Positions 63,887-64,000 of a DNA stretch of 64,000 nt are shown here, piece after piece; position 1 is the first letter of the stretch, and the number at the start of each line of letters is the position of its first letter. The notes beneath the pieces are model-generated. The model worked only from the letters and a program-made list of their open reading frames with translations. It searched no databases and had not been told where the DNA came from. Both the position numbers and the translations under genes were made by a program. This DNA is from Stutzerimonas stutzeri (GTDB lineage: Bacteria > Pseudomonadota > Gammaproteobacteria > Pseudomonadales > Pseudomonadaceae): contig NZ_JAAMQZ010000019.1 of assembly GCF_013522825.1 (NCBI RefSeq), forward strand, positions 28,974-92,973, in the 5' to 3' direction.

Positions 63887-64000
63887 TTAGGCAACCGGCG
63901 ACGTGCTGCGGATCAGGTGATCGAAGGCGCTCAACGAAGCCTTGGCGCCTTCGCCCAGGGCAATGACGATCTGCTTGTAGGGCACCGTGGTCACGTCGCC
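63887..64000 (-). CDS. ahpF: Alkyl hydroperoxide reductase subunit F, C-terminal end (cut by window edge)
   Basis: Only the last 37 residues are inside the window: '[37 protein letters not shown]'. This is the characteristic C-terminus of AhpF, the flavoprotein that reduces AhpC. The thioredoxin reductase family shares part of this pattern, but [19 protein letters not shown] is AhpF-specific as I remember it. The stop TAA is at 63887-63889. Confidence 0.88.
   Translation of the reverse strand, partial: GDVTTVPYKQIVIALGEGAKASLSAFDHLIRSTSPVA

Overview
The window is a GC-rich chromosomal segment of a Pseudomonas species, most likely from the mendocina/pseudoalcaligenes/stutzeri side of the genus. 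Two blocks keep the gene content and order I remember from the origin-proximal part of the P. aeruginosa chromosome. At the left are the cytochrome oxidase genes, then a PA0069-type radical SAM gene, yheV, prlC, a gamma carbonic anhydrase, a HAD hydrolase, an aminopeptidase and small lipoproteins. At the right are aroE, hemF, qor, tsaC, dprA, a LysM gene, def, fmt, rsmB, trkA, a PilZ gene, an lpxL-type gene, tag, glyQS, gmhB and plsC. No rRNA, tRNA, IS element, prophage or CRISPR array was found. Intergenic gaps carry several families of short REP-like palindromes.

Region by region. 1-3755 is a leftward caa3-type cytochrome oxidase operon (coxB with fused cytochrome c, coxA, ctaG, coxC cut by the window edge). 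3992-16409 is mainly housekeeping and small metabolic genes, with a hicAB toxin-antitoxin pair and a LexA-boxed radical SAM gene. 16566-23706 holds a compact galactofuranose-type glycan module: galE on one strand; a glycosyltransferase, UDP-galactopyranose mutase, a clan GH-A hydrolase-like protein and an ABC exporter on the other. 23802-29399 is a catabolic island: a TRAP transporter, a stand-alone lactonase-like amidohydrolase, and a divergent gene in which a GntR/FadR regulator is joined in frame to a second, paralogous amidohydrolase. Perfect palindromes lie between the divergent units.

29577-42473 is a mixed accessory stretch: a YghU glutathione transferase, stress-protein-like genes, a persulfide-type ArsR/rhodanese/DsrE operon, an SPFH/NfeD pair, a MEDS-domain protein next to a hybrid histidine kinase, a stand-alone trehalose synthase, and PBP7. 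42448-43537 contains a diheme cytochrome c4 gene bracketed by two direct copies of the junction between its neighbours, which reads as an insertion scar. 43436-64000 is the conserved block.

The most striking element is inside that conserved block: a chemoreceptor gene whose 5' end is 18 perfect copies of a 7-bp unit, immediately after the ATG. Stop codons lie directly after the array in both other frames. This is the layout of a slipped-strand phase switch controlling a chemoreceptor. The window ends with a globin-coupled diguanylate cyclase and the 3' tip of ahpF.
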